Part shown: in pieces, positions 54,801 to 63,265 of the stretch
How the letters are laid out: the number at the start of each line of letters is the position of its first letter
Position numbering within the stretch: the first letter of the stretch is position 1
Assembly (NCBI GenBank): GCA_903884005.1
Contig: CAISDA010000054.1
Location: forward strand, 1-64,000
Direction: 5' to 3'
Source: an uncultured Ignavibacteriota bacterium
Lineage (GTDB): Bacteria > Bacteroidota > Ignavibacteria > UBA10030 > UBA8401
DNA length: 64,000 nt
Position numbers and translations under genes: made by a program
Notes under the pieces: generated by a model
What the model saw: only the letters and a program-made list of their open reading frames with translations
The model's database searches: none
What the model was told of the DNA's origin: nothing

Positions 54801-55735
54801 GACGTCGCACCAACTGCCGAATTCCAATTCAATGTGCAGTTTGGAAGCACGCCTGTCGCGTTTGATGGTGGAATAGCCTGTATCGGTGTTACCTGCTCGC
54901 CGATATAAAAATCTCTCATCCAGAATATTTTACCGGTGGGTACCACGTAGGTAGGTCCTGAAGGCTGTATCACTGGCGAATCCCACACATCGGCACTGTC
55001 CGTGGCAACACGGAACATAAGATAACTTGCACCAGGATCGATGTCGGAAGGAAGAAACGTGAGCATTGCTTTATAATTATTATACGTCATTCCGTTATTG
55101 ACGATCGTGTATTTGCGGTTGACGTTCCGTGTCGGATTAATACAGGATGAGGAAAGCAGCGGACCAAATTCGCCGCTTGTGGTGGAGACAATGAATGATC
55201 CTCCGATACCGACTTCGACATTGTAAAAATTTAAATCCACCGGTGTATAGCATTTCGGCGTTGCATCGCCGATCTCAAATCTGACGGGAACGTTTGCACC
55301 GACAACAGAAGTCGGAACATCGATGAATTTTTCCATTGTCCCCATGACATAACCCGTAGAACGTGTCACTTTGGCCCCTGCAGCCATAATTAATCTATCC
55401 GCTGAATAGGCGGGAGGGAAAAAGAGATATCCGGTTCCTAATGCGAGTGTCTTGGTTATCGTCAAAGAACCCTGGAGGGTCACGGTGCACCCATTTGACA
55501 GGATCATCCCCTTCACCGATACTCCGGCCGGATCAGGGGTCAATGTAACGTCCTGAATGACGGTCACCACTGTATCATACAATCCCGGATCCATCACCAG
55601 GTTGTCGCCGATACTTGCCGCTGCAAGCGCCGCCGGGAGATCTGTAGACGGAAATCCTTGCGTAGCATTCGTGACTTGGCTCCTTGCGTCAATGCTGACG
55701 GCGAGCAATACCAGTAAAAGTAATCGAAGTTTCAT
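51818..55735 (-). CDS. T9SS-sorted protein with cohesin- and dockerin-like domains
   Basis: The 1,305-residue protein starts with a signal peptide (MKLRLLLLVLLAVSIDARS) after AAGGAG. An N-terminal beta-helix-like part is followed by a fibronectin-like module (LNWNSAVGATSYLFELYQD ... YYWRVRAAYGNVVSGWS), a long middle part, a cohesin-like domain (PGETFILPYYIDPNGKNVYA), a dockerin-like pair of calcium loops (DVNGDGRVTATDAFAIL), a second cohesin-like domain (IGDTISVPIVLNANKNLLGS) and the T9SS sorting domain (QNYPNPFNPTTHL). Having both modules in one polypeptide is usual in FCB exoproteins and may mediate self-association. No catalytic domain was recognised. A terminator lies downstream. Confidence 0.88.
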   Translation of the reverse strand: MKLRLLLLVLLAVSIDARSQVTNATQGFPSTDLPAALAAASIGDNLVMDPGLYDTVVTVIQDVTLTPDPAGVSVKGMILSNGCTVTLQGSLTITKTLALGTGYLFFPPAYSADRLIMAAGAKVTRSTGYVMGTMEKFIDVPTSVVGANVPVRFEIGDATPKCYTPVDLNFYNVEVGIGGSFIVSTTSGEFGPLLSSSCINPTRNVNRKYTIVNNGMTYNNYKAMLTFLPSDIDPGASYLMFRVATDSADVWDSPVIQPSGPTYVVPTGKIFWMRDFYIGEQVTPIQAIPPSNATGVLPNCTLNWNSAVGATSYLFELYQDTTKAMLAGTRVTDTLYTIIYPRPSLGYDTMYYWRVRAAYGNVVSGWSPIDSFRVGTPDSVISNDIVRMHFIHKEGRIDSLRFMYGSQRELLYQSLNTSQKGGLNRVNNEAQTKCTNWGITNTSSSEGAAFFDYYASYGTKRVDMIWRSDSGFVMNTTYTLGSAVKFTPGVYWSPGGDVGPLYDFITVIDTTGKKITRYSGYPGKDSVLYNGFARGSAMFDSRFQETFGFKTNTVDSLYAATGTALNGPYNRGTYKGVVTRQFAIKPSAIEYWAWVDTVQEPFSTVTAADGGAIWFSGDPVFVTWQSRGDLAGEMVDVKLSTNGGRTFLPTPVASDPINSGSCTFTVPTNISSTNCRIRIELTRRPELNGMNPVNFTIRPVDAVVFTTLPSVTTAPGETFILPYYIDPNGKNVYAFGTRIKFNASIFSLSNSRTGMNLPIGWNVSVVDSSARGFVQVGGICRTDSSNFPLQYSDTVVVFKFTVKPTARVGWVDTLQIENSYLEAADNSARLLPVNGQDCPVILNSALSGSLRYYSNNKVLGSGKVVLTYTGLGNMNVLPIDSVCVADTLGKYNFTPIPPGAIVSLTVRPSADTGNAAIDTSITAADALLAFAGRDGGSTVLTGYQKIAADVNGDGRVTATDAFAILQRSSGLIPKFEDVDTTIIRGNWVFVDSSYKMTSFNWQAAPQKLMYYQLDTSRLKESFYGILLGDVQPTFIGKSISLAKDYVGSEVRSTDGAFAAGSVQFSVAKRATASIGDTISVPIVLNANKNLLGSFNATLHFNTTMLKYAGQFVRGTNLPGMQTWQVSVSGSNTSGKVTVAAADLEQHMKPISGSGEAVTLKFVVLGSNKWLDSTDISFSHMSATDTLASNFSVGAINGRIVTSGKTGVPASFALMQNYPNPFNPTTHLSFALPEPALVSMSIYNILGQLVRSYAESQLSPGYHELMWDARNNNNVSVASGVYFYRLSVVSASGAKFSDVKRMMLLK

Positions 55736-55877
55736 GGGAACACTCCTTGGTAGAAAACAGAAAGTATATATACGGTCATAATCGGCAGTGTTTATATAAA
55801 CTTAAGGATCTCCTGCGCATTAGCCGGATCGGAATGGACGCTCGCCCGGTTACAACAGTATTATTCAATAACTGTAC

Positions 55878-55920
55878 CACAAAAACCCCTAATATCTGCT
55901 GATCTTAAGAGGTTTTTGTG
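55878..55920 (-). terminator. Hairpin downstream of the FG-GAP protein gene
   Basis: CACAAAAACC and GGTTTTTGTG form a 10-bp stem with a 23-base loop, about 60 bases beyond the stop at 55983. The minus-strand second arm contains a T-run, so it may act as a weak terminator; it could also lie in the leader of the gene starting at 55735. Confidence 0.45.
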
Positions 55921-55982
55921 ATTTCATTGGCTACATTTAACCGTTTTGCTAATATTGGGACAATTTCCTCATAGTATTCGCA

Positions 55983-58900
55983 TTATTTTTGCAGCGACAG
56001 TTTTTTGGTCGAGACAAAGCTGCCGGCAGTCAGCCTATAGATATAGACACCGCTGGGCAATTCACGTGCGTTCCACCGAACGGTATATATTCCCGGTGAA
56101 AGCCGTTCATCGAGCAGGTCGGCGATTTCACGCCCGAGTATGTCGAAAATTTTCAGCTGGACGGGAGAAGCGGCGGCCACTGAAAACTGAATCTGTGTCG
56201 ATGGATTGAACGGATTCGGATAATTCTGTTCGAGGGCAAAGTGATCGGGCAGTGGCGCACCGTCTTCAACCGATGTCGCGCCGATGGAAAATGTGGAGAC
56301 ATCGCTGAACGGGCCCCAGCCCTTTGCGTTGAGCGCGCGCACTTTCCAAAAATATTTCTGGTTTCCGGAAAATTTTTGCATTTGCCAGGTGGTATCGACG
56401 GCCGACGAGTCCACGATGCGGAACATGAAGAGCGTGTCGGCGGCGATTTCGAACCAATATTTTTTCACTTCCCACTGTGGAATGCGCCACGAGAATTTAA
56501 TTGTCGCCGCACCGAGACGCGCATCATTGAGCGGAGCACAGATGCGCACTTTTTCGGGGAGAGGAAGAAGTGTAACGAAGGAACGGATGATGGACCAATC
56601 GCTTTCTCCTCCAAAATTTGCAGCTTTCACACGCCAGAAATATGGCGCGTGAATTTTAAGCGAGCCGGACTGCCACAATGTATCGTTGGCAACACTATCG
56701 ATCACGATGCGCGTGAGAAGCGAATCCTCCCCCACTTGAAGTCTGTATGTGCCGGCGGTTGCCGCACGATGCCAGATAAAAAGCGGGGCTGCATCCTGTT
56801 CAATGGCAGACTGAACTGGGGCAATGAGCATGGGAACGTGCGGCGGCGCCACACATGTTGAAAAATTCCGCCAGGGCGAAAACTCACCCCATCCAAAATC
56901 ATTCAATGCACGGACCCGCCATTTGTATGCGGCAGAGTATGCAAGCGCAGACACGGTGTATTGACGCGGCACGCACGTTGAATCATTGACGGCAAAACTT
57001 CCTGTTGCCGAATCGGCGATCTGGATGTGGTATGCGACCGTGCGTCCGGCATTTTGCCACTGGAGCGAGATCGGCTGCTTCAGCGACGGTGCCGACGGAA
57101 GAGGCGCCATCAGCACCGGCGTCTGTCCGCCCGCTGGATTGATCAGTGTAATTTTCGCAGTCAGCAGATTGGGCACCGCAAGATGGAGAATGCCGCGGTT
57201 CAAGAGATCGAATCCCGTGAGGGCAACGGGACTGCTGACCACGACAGAATCACCGCGAACAAATCCGTCATTTCCCGTATTGGCAAGCACCTGCACGGTG
57301 TTAACGTCGGAGGATATCGAATACTGCGCGACGACAATATCCGGAACGGCGTCGCCGTTCATGTCGCCGGAAAACAACGCCGTGGGAACATTATACATCG
57401 GTACGGTCGAGGCTGCGGTGAAGCCCCCGGTGCCGTTATTGAATAAAATAGATACATCTTTCGATCCGGCATTCGCCGTGACAAGATCGATGAATCCGTC
57501 GCGGTTGAAATCATTTGCCGCCATTGCCGCCGGCGTCGCGCCGGTGGTGTATGTGGAAGGGACATACGTGCCGTGCACATTGAGCAAGAGCGTCACCGAA
57601 TTCGAACCGCGGTTCATAACCGCGACATCCGGCAGCCCGTCATTATTCACATCGAGAATGGCTATTGCCCGGGGAGTCGTGCCGACCGGGATTGATTTCG
57701 CGAGTGTAACGTGCGCGGCACCGTCGTTCATGAACAACGACACCGAATTGTCTTTCGAGTTCGCAATGACGACATCCAGATGGCCATCGTTATTGAGATC
57801 ACCGACGGCGAGGGCCTGCGGAGACACACCTGTCGGCACAGACAATGCGGCGGCAGTCAAACTTCCATCGCCCAGATTTTTGTTGAGCAGGATTGAAAGA
57901 GTGTTGCTCGCTGCGTTCACTGCGACAATATCCGGAGCCCCATCTTCGTTCATATCGGCGATGACGAGTGCCTGCGGGGATCCACCGAGGACGTAGACCG
58001 CCTGAGCTGCGAGGCCGCCGTGCGTGTCGTTCATAAAGACAGAGACCGTATTATCGCTGGCGTTGACCACGGCGATATCGGCATATCCGTCTGCATTGAA
58101 ATCGCCCGAGGCAATCGCATACGGACTCACACCGGTGGAGTATGAACCGGCGGCAGCGTAATATTCGCTGCCGCGCGTTGGAGCCGCGGAATAATTCAGC
58201 GAAAACCCTTCGAAGAGATGGATCGATCCGGATGCGGTCATGACGGAATCTGTCATTACTGCGGTCACATGTTCGCCTGTCAAAAATTTTTTTATCGGCG
58301 TGGCAATGGCTTTGCGCTCCGCAGTATTCACCGTCAGCCGGGCCGCATGCAGCCCCGTCATGTCTCCGAAGAGTTTCATGGACGAGTTTTTGAGCGAGGA
58401 AGTGTCCAGGACACCGTTCATAAAGACCGCCGCGGGAGACAACCCGTCCGTGACAGTGCCGCCCGGAGCGGGAAGCGTTGATAGAACGACCAGACCGCCC
58501 ACGGCTTTTACGTACACTTTTATCGTTGGCCTGACCGGATCATTCGTCGCGAACGTAAGACTGTCGGAATAATTTTTTGCGTCGATCGGTTTAAATGTCA
58601 CCGTCATCGCGGCACTATCCTGGGGCGCGATCGGCCCCGGCGGGTCGCATGAAAAAATTGGCGGGTTGGATGATGCCACGGATTGAATAGTGAGGGGCAT
58701 CGTGGCGCCGTCGTTATGAAGCACCACCGGCAATTGCATCGCCAATCGCAACCTGTCCAGTCCGAAATCGAGCGATGTGGGATAGGCCGAAACGGACACT
58801 GCGGGTCTGTTCGAAAACAGGGCGAGCGACGACGACACACTGTTCGGCGTCGCACAATCGAGATTTCCATCTCCGTTAATATCGACAAGCATCAGTCCGT

Positions 58901-60206
58901 GGGGCGATGTTCCGGCGGTGGCCGGGGCAAGGGAAGAGAATTGAAATGATCCCTGATTGATAAAGACGGTGATGCCGCCGCCCAGGCCGACGACGTCGCA
59001 GCTGCCGTCCCCATCCATGTCTCCTGTGGCAACGGCCGTTGGCAGGGCGACCGATGTAAGCACCGCAGCGGCAAATAAAATCCCTGTGCCGTCGTTGTGA
59101 AGCACGGTTATTTTATTCGATGATTTACTCGCGACGACGAGGTCGATGGATCCGTCGTTGTCGAAATCGCCGGCGCCCAGCGAAACGGGGCCTGCTGCAA
59201 CCGGGAACGGCGTCAAGGCGGTGAACGTTCCCGCTCCGTTATTGACAAGGAGCGTGACGGTATTGCCCGTTTCGCTTGCAACGGCGATGTCTATGCTGTT
59301 GTCGTTCGTGAAATCTGCGGTCACAAGCGCCGACGGACCCGCTTTCACAACGGTGGTAGAAAGAAGTGTGAATGTTCCGGTTCCGTTATTTTTGTAAACG
59401 TACACAGAGTTCGATGTGCGCCCGGTAACGACCAGGTCCATGACGCCGTCGCCGTCAACATCCGCAGCGGCGATGGCCGAGGGGCCGCCCGGAGAGGGAA
59501 ACGTGACGGTACGTGTAACAGTTCCGCTCGCGTTCATGAACAGTACGGACACGGTATTGGAACCTTCATTGGCCACTGCACAATCCGGCACGTCGTCGCC
59601 GTTAAAATCCCCGATGACCAGAGATGAAGGAGTTGTACCGACCGGACTCGTCAACACCTGGAGAAAATTTCCCGAGCCGTAGTTGCGCAGCAGCGAGACG
59701 GTCTGGGAGTTCCGGTTGAGAACAAGAAAATCGAGCAGGCCATCGTGATTGAAATCGGCGGTTGCCGCAGCCCATGGCTGGTTCCCGGTGCCGGGATAAC
59801 CGTTCAGCGCGAAAAGACCCGAGCCCCCTTTTGCGGCGGTTGAAAACTGGGACTCGAATGCGTTCGGCATTGAGTCGCCCGGAATTGTCTGGATGCCTCT
59901 TGTGGCGACGATTGTCACGGTTTCGCCGAAGCTGAAATCCACAGCGGGATCGATGACAGCCGACCGGGAGGCGGCAGCGTAATTGAACGATTTAATGACA
60001 TGAGGCCCGCTGAGAGAGCCGTAGACTTTCACCGTCGACTGAGTGAGGGCAGCAGGATTAATGTCCACCGTAAACGTGAGGGAAATATTCGCAGACGGTT
60101 GGACATTTTGCGCATTACGCGACGGGACGATCGATGCGATGAACGATTGCGCCTGAGCGTGGGCAATGCCGGCACAGACTCCCAGTATCAGTAGAAAATT
60201 TTTCAT
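55983..60206 (-). CDS. T9SS-sorted FG-GAP/VCBS-repeat protein
   Basis: The 1,407-residue protein has a signal peptide (MKNFLLILGVCAGIAHAQAQ), an SbsA-type Ig-like domain (about 25-130), a first array of VCBS/FG-GAP repeats (DFNGDDVPDCAVANEGSNTV), a choice-of-anchor-D-like domain (DFGLDRLRLAMQLPVVLHND ... TVTFKPIDAK), a second Ig-like domain, a second repeat array (DMNEDGAPDIVAVNAASNTL), three fibronectin-type modules (AYKWRVRALNDFGWGEFSPW) and a T9SS sorting domain (QNYPNPFNPSTQI). FG-GAP blades carry DxDxDG calcium loops and form integrin-like propellers, so two propellers are likely. It is a probable surface adhesin. It lies downstream of the flagellar genes but is not expected to belong to them. 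Confidence 0.9.
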   Translation of the reverse strand: MKNFLLILGVCAGIAHAQAQSFIASIVPSRNAQNVQPSANISLTFTVDINPAALTQSTVKVYGSLSGPHVIKSFNYAAASRSAVIDPAVDFSFGETVTIVATRGIQTIPGDSMPNAFESQFSTAAKGGSGLFALNGYPGTGNQPWAAATADFNHDGLLDFLVLNRNSQTVSLLRNYGSGNFLQVLTSPVGTTPSSLVIGDFNGDDVPDCAVANEGSNTVSVLFMNASGTVTRTVTFPSPGGPSAIAAADVDGDGVMDLVVTGRTSNSVYVYKNNGTGTFTLLSTTVVKAGPSALVTADFTNDNSIDIAVASETGNTVTLLVNNGAGTFTALTPFPVAAGPVSLGAGDFDNDGSIDLVVASKSSNKITVLHNDGTGILFAAAVLTSVALPTAVATGDMDGDGSCDVVGLGGGITVFINQGSFQFSSLAPATAGTSPHGLMLVDINGDGNLDCATPNSVSSSLALFSNRPAVSVSAYPTSLDFGLDRLRLAMQLPVVLHNDGATMPLTIQSVASSNPPIFSCDPPGPIAPQDSAAMTVTFKPIDAKNYSDSLTFATNDPVRPTIKVYVKAVGGLVVLSTLPAPGGTVTDGLSPAAVFMNGVLDTSSLKNSSMKLFGDMTGLHAARLTVNTAERKAIATPIKKFLTGEHVTAVMTDSVMTASGSIHLFEGFSLNYSAAPTRGSEYYAAAGSYSTGVSPYAIASGDFNADGYADIAVVNASDNTVSVFMNDTHGGLAAQAVYVLGGSPQALVIADMNEDGAPDIVAVNAASNTLSILLNKNLGDGSLTAAALSVPTGVSPQALAVGDLNNDGHLDVVIANSKDNSVSLFMNDGAAHVTLAKSIPVGTTPRAIAILDVNNDGLPDVAVMNRGSNSVTLLLNVHGTYVPSTYTTGATPAAMAANDFNRDGFIDLVTANAGSKDVSILFNNGTGGFTAASTVPMYNVPTALFSGDMNGDAVPDIVVAQYSISSDVNTVQVLANTGNDGFVRGDSVVVSSPVALTGFDLLNRGILHLAVPNLLTAKITLINPAGGQTPVLMAPLPSAPSLKQPISLQWQNAGRTVAYHIQIADSATGSFAVNDSTCVPRQYTVSALAYSAAYKWRVRALNDFGWGEFSPWRNFSTCVAPPHVPMLIAPVQSAIEQDAAPLFIWHRAATAGTYRLQVGEDSLLTRIVIDSVANDTLWQSGSLKIHAPYFWRVKAANFGGESDWSIIRSFVTLLPLPEKVRICAPLNDARLGAATIKFSWRIPQWEVKKYWFEIAADTLFMFRIVDSSAVDTTWQMQKFSGNQKYFWKVRALNAKGWGPFSDVSTFSIGATSVEDGAPLPDHFALEQNYPNPFNPSTQIQFSVAAASPVQLKIFDILGREIADLLDERLSPGIYTVRWNARELPSGVYIYRLTAGSFVSTKKLSLQK

Positions 60207-60255
60207 GACGTCGCTGCTGCGAAATAAAAATAATTATGCGGAAAGAGCGGAGCAT

Positions 60256-60783
60256 TTACTGTGCGAGAATCTGAGCCGCCCGGTTCGCATCGAAATATGA
60301 CAGGATCAGTGCCGCCTGTTTTTTCTTGACGTGAAGAATGATGGTCCGGACATCCCGATCCTGCATCTTGCCCAGGATCTTCGCCGCATTTTGGGGCTTC
60401 ATGGCTTCATACAGCTTGACCAGACTCTGCAGATCCTCGGCTTTCGACACGGTGGGTGAGAGCACCGGGGCGGGGACGGCGGCCGTGTCCGGGCCACTCT
60501 GTTTCGCTTCCACATGCTTCGACGCAATCGGCGACGCCGGCGGCGGCTCCGAGGCATGTGCGGTATCGGCAGTACTTGCCGCTGCATGCTCTCCGGGCAG
60601 CGCGTGGGCGGAATCCGCCGGGGCACCGACCTTCTTGGCCTGCGTATGAACAGAGTCGGCTTGCACGGTCTTGCCGGCAGGCACGAACCATTCGGGCTTC
60701 ATCATTGCCGTGACGATCATAGCGCCGCTGACGAGCAGCGACAATCCGATGAGTGCGATAATAAAAATCCCTGTCGATTTCAT
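60256..60783 (-). CDS. motE: MotE-like flagellar protein (MgtE-N domain)
   Basis: The 175-residue protein has one N-terminal membrane helix (FIIALIGLSLLVSGAMIVTAM), a low-complexity Ala/Ser/Pro/His linker (about 35-110), and a C-terminal MgtE-N/MotE-type domain (LVKLYEAMKPQNAAKILGKM ... AALILSYFDANRAAQILAQ). MotE-type proteins are stator or motor chaperones found beside FliJ in many flagellar operons. It follows fliJ by 12 bases. The name rests on domain and position. Confidence 0.78.
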   Translation of the reverse strand: MKSTGIFIIALIGLSLLVSGAMIVTAMMKPEWFVPAGKTVQADSVHTQAKKVGAPADSAHALPGEHAAASTADTAHASEPPPASPIASKHVEAKQSGPDTAAVPAPVLSPTVSKAEDLQSLVKLYEAMKPQNAAKILGKMQDRDVRTIILHVKKKQAALILSYFDANRAAQILAQ

Positions 60784-60795
60784 AAGTACCTCATA

Positions 60796-61215
60796 TTAAC
60801 GAAGACGTTGAGAGAATTCATCGAGCGTCTTTTGTTCTTTCCGGTCGTTTTCCTTCTGCTCCGACTTGCAACGCTTGTCGTTGAGCACCTCGATCATTTT
60901 TTTTTCCTGCGATTTTTTGATCAGGGCATCGCGCTTCGTCTCTTCGTGCGCCTCAGCCTTGTGCACCGTATCCTTCTGCGATTCGATGTCCCGCGTGAGC
61001 GTCGAGAGGTGCGAACGCATCGTCTGCATTTGGGCGACGCTCATTTTTTGCTTCGCGCGGAACGCCGACGCAGCCTTGTCGCGATCGTCATGGATGACCG
61101 AGAGGCGGTCTTCTTCTTCAATGCGCACGCGCACCGCGTCGGCCACCTGCTGTTGTGCCTGTTTCTGCTGGATCGTTCGAACTTGTATGACCTTGGTGTA
61201 ACTGTGTTGTTTCAC
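60796..61215 (-). CDS. fliJ: FliJ-like flagellar export chaperone
   Basis: The 139-residue protein is almost entirely charged coiled coil, with the FliJ-like QQKQAQQQVADAV near the start and a highly basic C-terminus. FliJ is the stalk of the export ATPase and escorts substrates. Sequence conservation is low in this family, so position directly after fliI and before motE is the main evidence. Length is typical (about 140-150). Confidence 0.82.
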   Translation of the reverse strand: MKQHSYTKVIQVRTIQQKQAQQQVADAVRVRIEEEDRLSVIHDDRDKAASAFRAKQKMSVAQMQTMRSHLSTLTRDIESQKDTVHKAEAHEETKRDALIKKSQEKKMIEVLNDKRCKSEQKENDRKEQKTLDEFSQRLR

Positions 61216-61240
61216 GCTGCCTGCCAGTCAAAAAAAAATT

Positions 61241-62566
61241 TTATGCAACAGATTCGCCAACAATGGTATTGAGCGATTTCATATTTCCCTGGATCGTGGT
61301 TTTCTCGTCGATCCCTTGTTTCAGGAATGTTCTCACACTTTCTATCTTCGAGAGGCTGTAATCGATGCGCGGATTGCTCCCGCGCACATAGGCGCCGATG
61401 TTGATGAGATCCTCGGCTTCCTTATAGGTGGCCAGGATATCCGAAAACCGCTGCACCTGGTTGCGATGTTCGTTCGTCGTGATATCGGGCATCACGCGGC
61501 TGATGCTTTCAAGCACGTCCACAGCCGGATATTGCCCGGAGGATGCCAGCCGGCGCGAGAGCACGATGTGTCCGTCGAGGATCGACCGGACGGCATCGGC
61601 GATCGGCTCGTTGAAATCGTCGCCGTCGACGAGCACCGTATAGAGACCGGTGATGCTGCCCTTGTTCGATGTGCCGGCGCGTTCGAGCAATTTCGGCAGC
61701 AGTGCAAAGACCGACGGCGTATATCCTTTCGTTGTCGGGGGTTCGCCGATGGCGAGGCCGACTTCCCGCTGCGCCATGGCCACGCGCGTTGCCGAGTCCA
61801 TCATCAGCATCACATCGAGGCTGAGGTCGCGGAAATATTCGGCGATCGATGTTGCCAGGAAGGCGGCCTTGAGCCGGACCAGCGCCGTTTGATCGCTGGT
61901 GGCAACGACGACAACCGACCGTTTCAATCCTTCCGGGCCCAATTCTTTTTCAATGAACTCGCGCACTTCGCGTCCGCGTTCGCCGACAAGGGCAATCACG
62001 TTGACATCCGCATTCGTATTGCGTGCGATCATACCCATGGTGACGCTCTTCCCCACCCCGCTGCCGGCAAAGATACCGACGCGCTGGCCTTTGCCGCAGG
62101 TCAGGAGCGTGTCGATGGAACGGATGCCTGTGGTGATCGGCTCGAAGATACGCGAGCGTTCCAGCGGATTAGGCGGAGAGCTGTAGATCGACCGCACTTC
62201 TTTGGTTGCCAGGGGCCCGAGGCCGTCGATCGGCTTGCCGAGTCCGTCGAGCACGCGACCCAGCAGCCCATGGCCGACCGAGACGGTGAACGATTTTCCG
62301 CTGGCGACAATCTCGCACCCCGGGCTGATATGTGAAATATCACCGAGGGCCATCGAGAGCACCCGGTTATTTTTAAATCCGACGACTTCGGTGAGGCACA
62401 CATCCTCGCCGTCTTTCGATTTGATCGTGCAGACTTCGCCGAGCGACGTATTGGGGCCGATCGATTCGATCACCAGGCCGATCACCTGGCTGACGCGGCC
62501 GTTGACCTTGACGAGGTCGGCCCTGCGTACGGCATCGAAGAGATATTCAAAATGAGTCGGCTGCAT
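61241..62566 (-). CDS. fliI: FliI, flagellar export ATPase
   Basis: The 441-residue protein has Walker A AGSGVGKS (167-174), the catalytic-Glu region VIALVGERGREVREFIEKEL, Walker B DVMLMMDSATRVAMAQREVG and the type III ATPase segment GEPPTTKGYTPSVFALLPKL. It energises protein export through the flagellar basal body. It is separated from fliH by 24 bases and from fliJ by 25. Confidence 0.96.
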   Translation of the reverse strand: MQPTHFEYLFDAVRRADLVKVNGRVSQVIGLVIESIGPNTSLGEVCTIKSKDGEDVCLTEVVGFKNNRVLSMALGDISHISPGCEIVASGKSFTVSVGHGLLGRVLDGLGKPIDGLGPLATKEVRSIYSSPPNPLERSRIFEPITTGIRSIDTLLTCGKGQRVGIFAGSGVGKSVTMGMIARNTNADVNVIALVGERGREVREFIEKELGPEGLKRSVVVVATSDQTALVRLKAAFLATSIAEYFRDLSLDVMLMMDSATRVAMAQREVGLAIGEPPTTKGYTPSVFALLPKLLERAGTSNKGSITGLYTVLVDGDDFNEPIADAVRSILDGHIVLSRRLASSGQYPAVDVLESISRVMPDITTNEHRNQVQRFSDILATYKEAEDLINIGAYVRGSNPRIDYSLSKIESVRTFLKQGIDEKTTIQGNMKSLNTIVGESVA

Positions 62567-62590
62567 GCGCGTCCAATGATTGAAAATGAA

Positions 62591-63265
62591 TCAGCCCCGC
62601 GAGTGTTCCCGCAGGGCGGTTTCGATCTGTTTCAACTGCGTCTCGATGCGCGCATCGACGTTGCCAAGTTCGCTTTCGAGGATGCAGCTGCCGCCGGAAA
62701 TTTTATCGTCGGGATCGAGCACGAATTCCTTGACCGAATCTGCCGCGTGATGAAGGTCCGTTTTATGCACCCGCACCAGGTCCTCGTCGTTCCTGTTGAT
62801 CTTGATCTTTACTTTTTCCACTCCGAGTATCCGCTTGATTGCTTCCCGGATTTGGGCGAGGACCGGAGATGCAAGTTCAATTTCCCGCTTCAGCACGCGC
62901 GTGGCGATTTCCAATGCCAGATCGATCACCGCCGTTTCGACGGTCGAGCGCAGCAGTGTATGCTGCTCGCCCAGGGCCGACATCACATCATCGCAGCGCT
63001 GCCGGAGGCCGGCTTTGCATTCCTCGACGTCGGATGCGCCGGCAGCAAGAGCCTCGGCTGAGCCGTCGGCAACACCCTTTGCGTACGCCTCGGCGATCTG
63101 CGTGGTGTAGAGCACTTCGCATTCGTGACGAACGCGAGCCTCAAGCGCCACTTTATCTTCCTCGCGCCTGATGCGGTGCACGCGCCCCTCTTCCCGTTCA
63201 AGGACGAGGGCGCTGTGCGGAAGCGCCGTCTGTATGGCCAGGTCCGATTTGATGAGGTTAGACAA
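62591..63265 (-). CDS. fliH: FliH, regulator of the flagellar export ATPase
   Basis: The 224-residue protein has the FliH layout: a basic/charged N-terminal part, a coiled region with short Ala/Gly-rich spacing (AYAKGVADGSAEALAAGASD) and a C-terminal E-subunit-like domain (DLALEIATRVLKREIELASP). It binds FliI and tethers it to the export gate. Its start overlaps the end of fliG by 8 bases, consistent with coupled translation. Confidence 0.9.
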   Translation of the reverse strand: MSNLIKSDLAIQTALPHSALVLEREEGRVHRIRREEDKVALEARVRHECEVLYTTQIAEAYAKGVADGSAEALAAGASDVEECKAGLRQRCDDVMSALGEQHTLLRSTVETAVIDLALEIATRVLKREIELASPVLAQIREAIKRILGVEKVKIKINRNDEDLVRVHKTDLHHAADSVKEFVLDPDDKISGGSCILESELGNVDARIETQLKQIETALREHSRG

